From Bacteroidota bacterium (lineage in GTDB: Bacteria; Bacteroidota; Ignavibacteria; Ignavibacteriales; Melioribacteraceae), in assembly GCA_018818165.1 (NCBI GenBank), contig JAHISP010000071.1, forward strand, positions 282,326 through 346,325: a stretch of 64,000 bases of DNA, written 5' to 3'. The notes below the pieces were generated by a model that saw nothing but the letters and a program-made list of their open reading frames with translations, was not told the DNA's origin and made no database searches. Made by a program: the position numbers and the translations under genes. This document shows positions 62,154-64,000 of this stretch, one piece after another. Position 1 is the first letter of the stretch. Each line of letters begins with the position of its first letter.

Positions 62154-63461
62154 ATGAAAAATATATTTATTCTAATTTCAACCCTAATATTTATAACATT
62201 AATGTTGTCATGTAATACCGTTGAAGATGAACCAAACTACACATATTCCATTGATTCTGTCTGGTGGTCAGATCCAATTGACGGAAATGCTGATGGATAT
62301 GCCAAATTTGAGCGCTTGAATTTTAATGTTCATCTAAAAGAGAATACATCACAAAAAGTTAATGGACGAGTTTACTATAAACTAAAAGAGGCTTCCAATT
62401 TTTCATTTTATGCTTTTTCGGAAGATAAGAGAATAATTGGAGAAAATGCTGATAATAACTTTTTTGTTTCAATCGGAAACCCAAATAAAGAGCTTCAACG
62501 AGGAATTTATGATTTTACAATTGAAATTTTTCAAAATAATCAGTCCGATATTAAGGCAGAACCAGATTCATTACATTTAGAGATTCTTAGTAATAAACAA
62601 TTTGAACAATCAGCTAATGATAATACTTTTACGCTTAATATTAGCTGGGCTGACCAGTATGATAGGACCGGAAATGGATATAACCGCAGAGCATCCATGG
62701 TAATTGATGTTAACAATAGTGAAGACATAACAAGAAATCTAGATGCAAGGATTTATTATAAGAGGAGTGAAAATAATGAGTTCCAATTCTATAAAGAAAG
62801 ACTAAACTTTCAGATAAATGGTGATTCAGATAAGGACACAATTATTATTCCAGTTGGTGCATCAAACAATACATTGGAAGGCGAAACTGAGCTTGAAGAA
62901 TATGAGTTTATAAAACTTGAATATGGAAAGTATGATTTTAGAGTTGAATTAACTGAAGCTGGCAAAGATAATTTACTTGCTTTTGAAGATATGGAAAATG
63001 ATATGTTGAAGGAACAAAAATTTGAATCAGAAGATGAGGATAGTTACTATTTTACAATTTCAAATATTTGGTGGTCTGATTCAACTGATCTGGATGGAGA
63101 CTTATACACTGCAGCAAGAAAAATCCACGTAGATGTTGATGTTGATAAACAAGTAGAGCAAACCTTATATGCAAAAGTTTATATGAGACTGCATGAAGAT
63201 GACCCAGATTCTACTGACTATAATATAAAATATGATTCTACTTCAAATTTTAAAATTTTTGGTTCTGACGTTGATCCTTTTTCCATTTGGATTGGGAAAA
63301 AATCAGCAGTGTTAGATAGCAATAAGTATGATTTATTAATTTCATTATATAGTTATTCTAAAAAAGATACTATTGATATTGTTGAGGCTACAATTAGTGG
63401 ATTTTCTAACACTGTATTAGCAAATCAGACTTTTGAAACGGCTTCACAAGATTCATTATAA
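62154..63461 (+). CDS. Lipoprotein with three tandem WW/DxDG-type repeats
   Basis: 435 residues with lipobox Cys in TLMLSCNTV. Three homologous modules of about 140 residues begin YTYSIDSVWWSDPIDGNADGYAKFERLNFNVHL, FTLNISWADQYDRTGNGYNRRASMVIDV and YYFTISNIWWSDSTDLDGDLYTAARKIHVDVDV. Acidic D-x-D-G-x loops suggest calcium binding, and the beta pattern suggests a surface-exposed Ig-like or jelly-roll fold. It lies between another large lipoprotein and a truncated secreted protein, all on the same strand. Function unknown. Confidence 0.75.
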   Translation: MKNIFILISTLIFITLMLSCNTVEDEPNYTYSIDSVWWSDPIDGNADGYAKFERLNFNVHLKENTSQKVNGRVYYKLKEASNFSFYAFSEDKRIIGENADNNFFVSIGNPNKELQRGIYDFTIEIFQNNQSDIKAEPDSLHLEILSNKQFEQSANDNTFTLNISWADQYDRTGNGYNRRASMVIDVNNSEDITRNLDARIYYKRSENNEFQFYKERLNFQINGDSDKDTIIIPVGASNNTLEGETELEEYEFIKLEYGKYDFRVELTEAGKDNLLAFEDMENDMLKEQKFESEDEDSYYFTISNIWWSDSTDLDGDLYTAARKIHVDVDVDKQVEQTLYAKVYMRLHEDDPDSTDYNIKYDSTSNFKIFGSDVDPFSIWIGKKSAVLDSNKYDLLISLYSYSKKDTIDIVEATISGFSNTVLANQTFETASQDSL

Positions 63462-63499
63462 GTTATATAAATGTGTTGGAGAAAAAGGAAAAATTACAC

Positions 63500-64000
63500 A
63501 TGAAAAAATTATTATATATTTTTTTAATAACAGTTACACCTATTATTGCTCAAGTGGAAAGGGATGAACTGTTTAATGAAGTTGAAATGATTCTTGATAA
63601 AGCAAAATTTGATAATGCGGATTTGCTGTGTAAAGAGAGTTATAATACAGCTTTGGGTTACTACTTATCTGCAAAGGAATTAAATAGCAAAAGTGAATTG
63701 CCATTAAAAATTAGAGAAGAACTTGAAAATTCAATTACATATTTAACAAAAATGAATAATGGGATTGAAGGCAAAATGGAGTTATTTTCTTCAACAATTG
63801 AACAACGAAATGGCGCCTTGGCTAGTGATGCAAATAAATATGCTAAGTATTTCTGGAACCTTGGAGAAATGAAATTAAATGAGGCTCTTAATGAATATGA
63901 TGACGGTAATTTAGAACAAACAAAGAAATATCTTAATACAACAGATGACTATTATTCCACAGCAAAGTTATATAGCAGCAAGGCTAAAAAACTTACTGAT
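63500..64000 (+). CDS. Secreted helical-repeat protein, truncated by window end
   Basis: ATG after AAAGGAAAAA; open to the window edge (167 codons seen). A signal peptide (KKLLYIFLITVTPIIAQ) is followed by helical segments with Ala/Tyr patterning (CKESYNTALGYYLSAKELN, YAKYFWNLGEMKLNEALNEYDDGNLEQTKKYLNTTDDYYSTAKLYSSKAKKL), reminiscent of TPR or DUF4398 domains that often precede OmpA-type peptidoglycan-binding domains. The C-terminus is not visible. Confidence 0.7.
   Translation, partial: MKKLLYIFLITVTPIIAQVERDELFNEVEMILDKAKFDNADLLCKESYNTALGYYLSAKELNSKSELPLKIREELENSITYLTKMNNGIEGKMELFSSTIEQRNGALASDANKYAKYFWNLGEMKLNEALNEYDDGNLEQTKKYLNTTDDYYSTAKLYSSKAKKLTD

Overview
The window is AT-rich, densely coded DNA from a Gram-negative bacterium, most likely a Bacteroidota/Ignavibacteria-type organism. 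This is inferred from the Bat (BatC/D/E) aerotolerance genes, two S46 dipeptidyl-peptidases, an LptB/OstA/LptC export set with KdsB- and KdsC-like proteins, a DUF3098-like small membrane protein, many Sec/lipoprotein signal peptides and AGGA-type ribosome binding sites. No rRNA, tRNA or CRISPR array was seen. Layout: 1-2.8 kb holds the end of a bat operon (batC tail, batD, batE), then an M48 protease. 4.2-9.4 kb on the minus strand holds a DUF1016/YhcG nuclease-like protein, a secreted protein with two sugar-binding-like domains, a small secreted protein, and an OmpR-type response regulator with its histidine kinase. 9.7-19.4 kb is a long plus-strand run: VWA lipoprotein, gatC, kdsB-like, PLP-dependent deaminase, B12-binding protein, membrane acyltransferase, ruvB, kdsC-like, lptC, OstA/LptA, lptB and a small membrane protein. 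This links tRNA charging, Kdo/LPS synthesis and LPS transport. A relic patatin fragment lies in the following gap. 20-33.6 kb on the minus strand holds two complete RND efflux systems in tandem, each under its own TetR regulator. The first (tolC-like, RND pump, membrane fusion protein, tetR) looks richer in GC than its surroundings and has a three-copy operator and a duplicated promoter. The second also carries a crotonase-fold gene. 33.7-36.9 kb is a LytTR two-component system with two LiaF-like membrane proteins. 37-47 kb is housekeeping: rmuC, S45 acylase, metF, Gfo/Idh oxidoreductase, ddl, ftsB/divIC-like, rarA, dprA. 47-53 kb is accessory: a lipoprotein with W/G-rich repeats, a 21-bp dyad/heptad repeat array, a zinc-ribbon protein, an S46 peptidase, and a REP-associated tyrosine transposase (RAYT) surrounded by REP hairpins and copies of its own 3' tail. 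53-64 kb is mostly secreted or envelope protein genes: a 5'-nucleotidase, a second S46 peptidase, an asparagine-synthetase-like protein lacking the glutaminase cysteine, an SH3/beta-barrel protein, two large lipoproteins and a truncated periplasmic protein. The observations most worth a second look are the RAYT/REP tail-copy array, the 21-bp dyad array, the KdsB-like protein lacking both metal-ligand aspartates, the second RND pump without the proton-relay residues, and several putative operators with helix-phased spacing.
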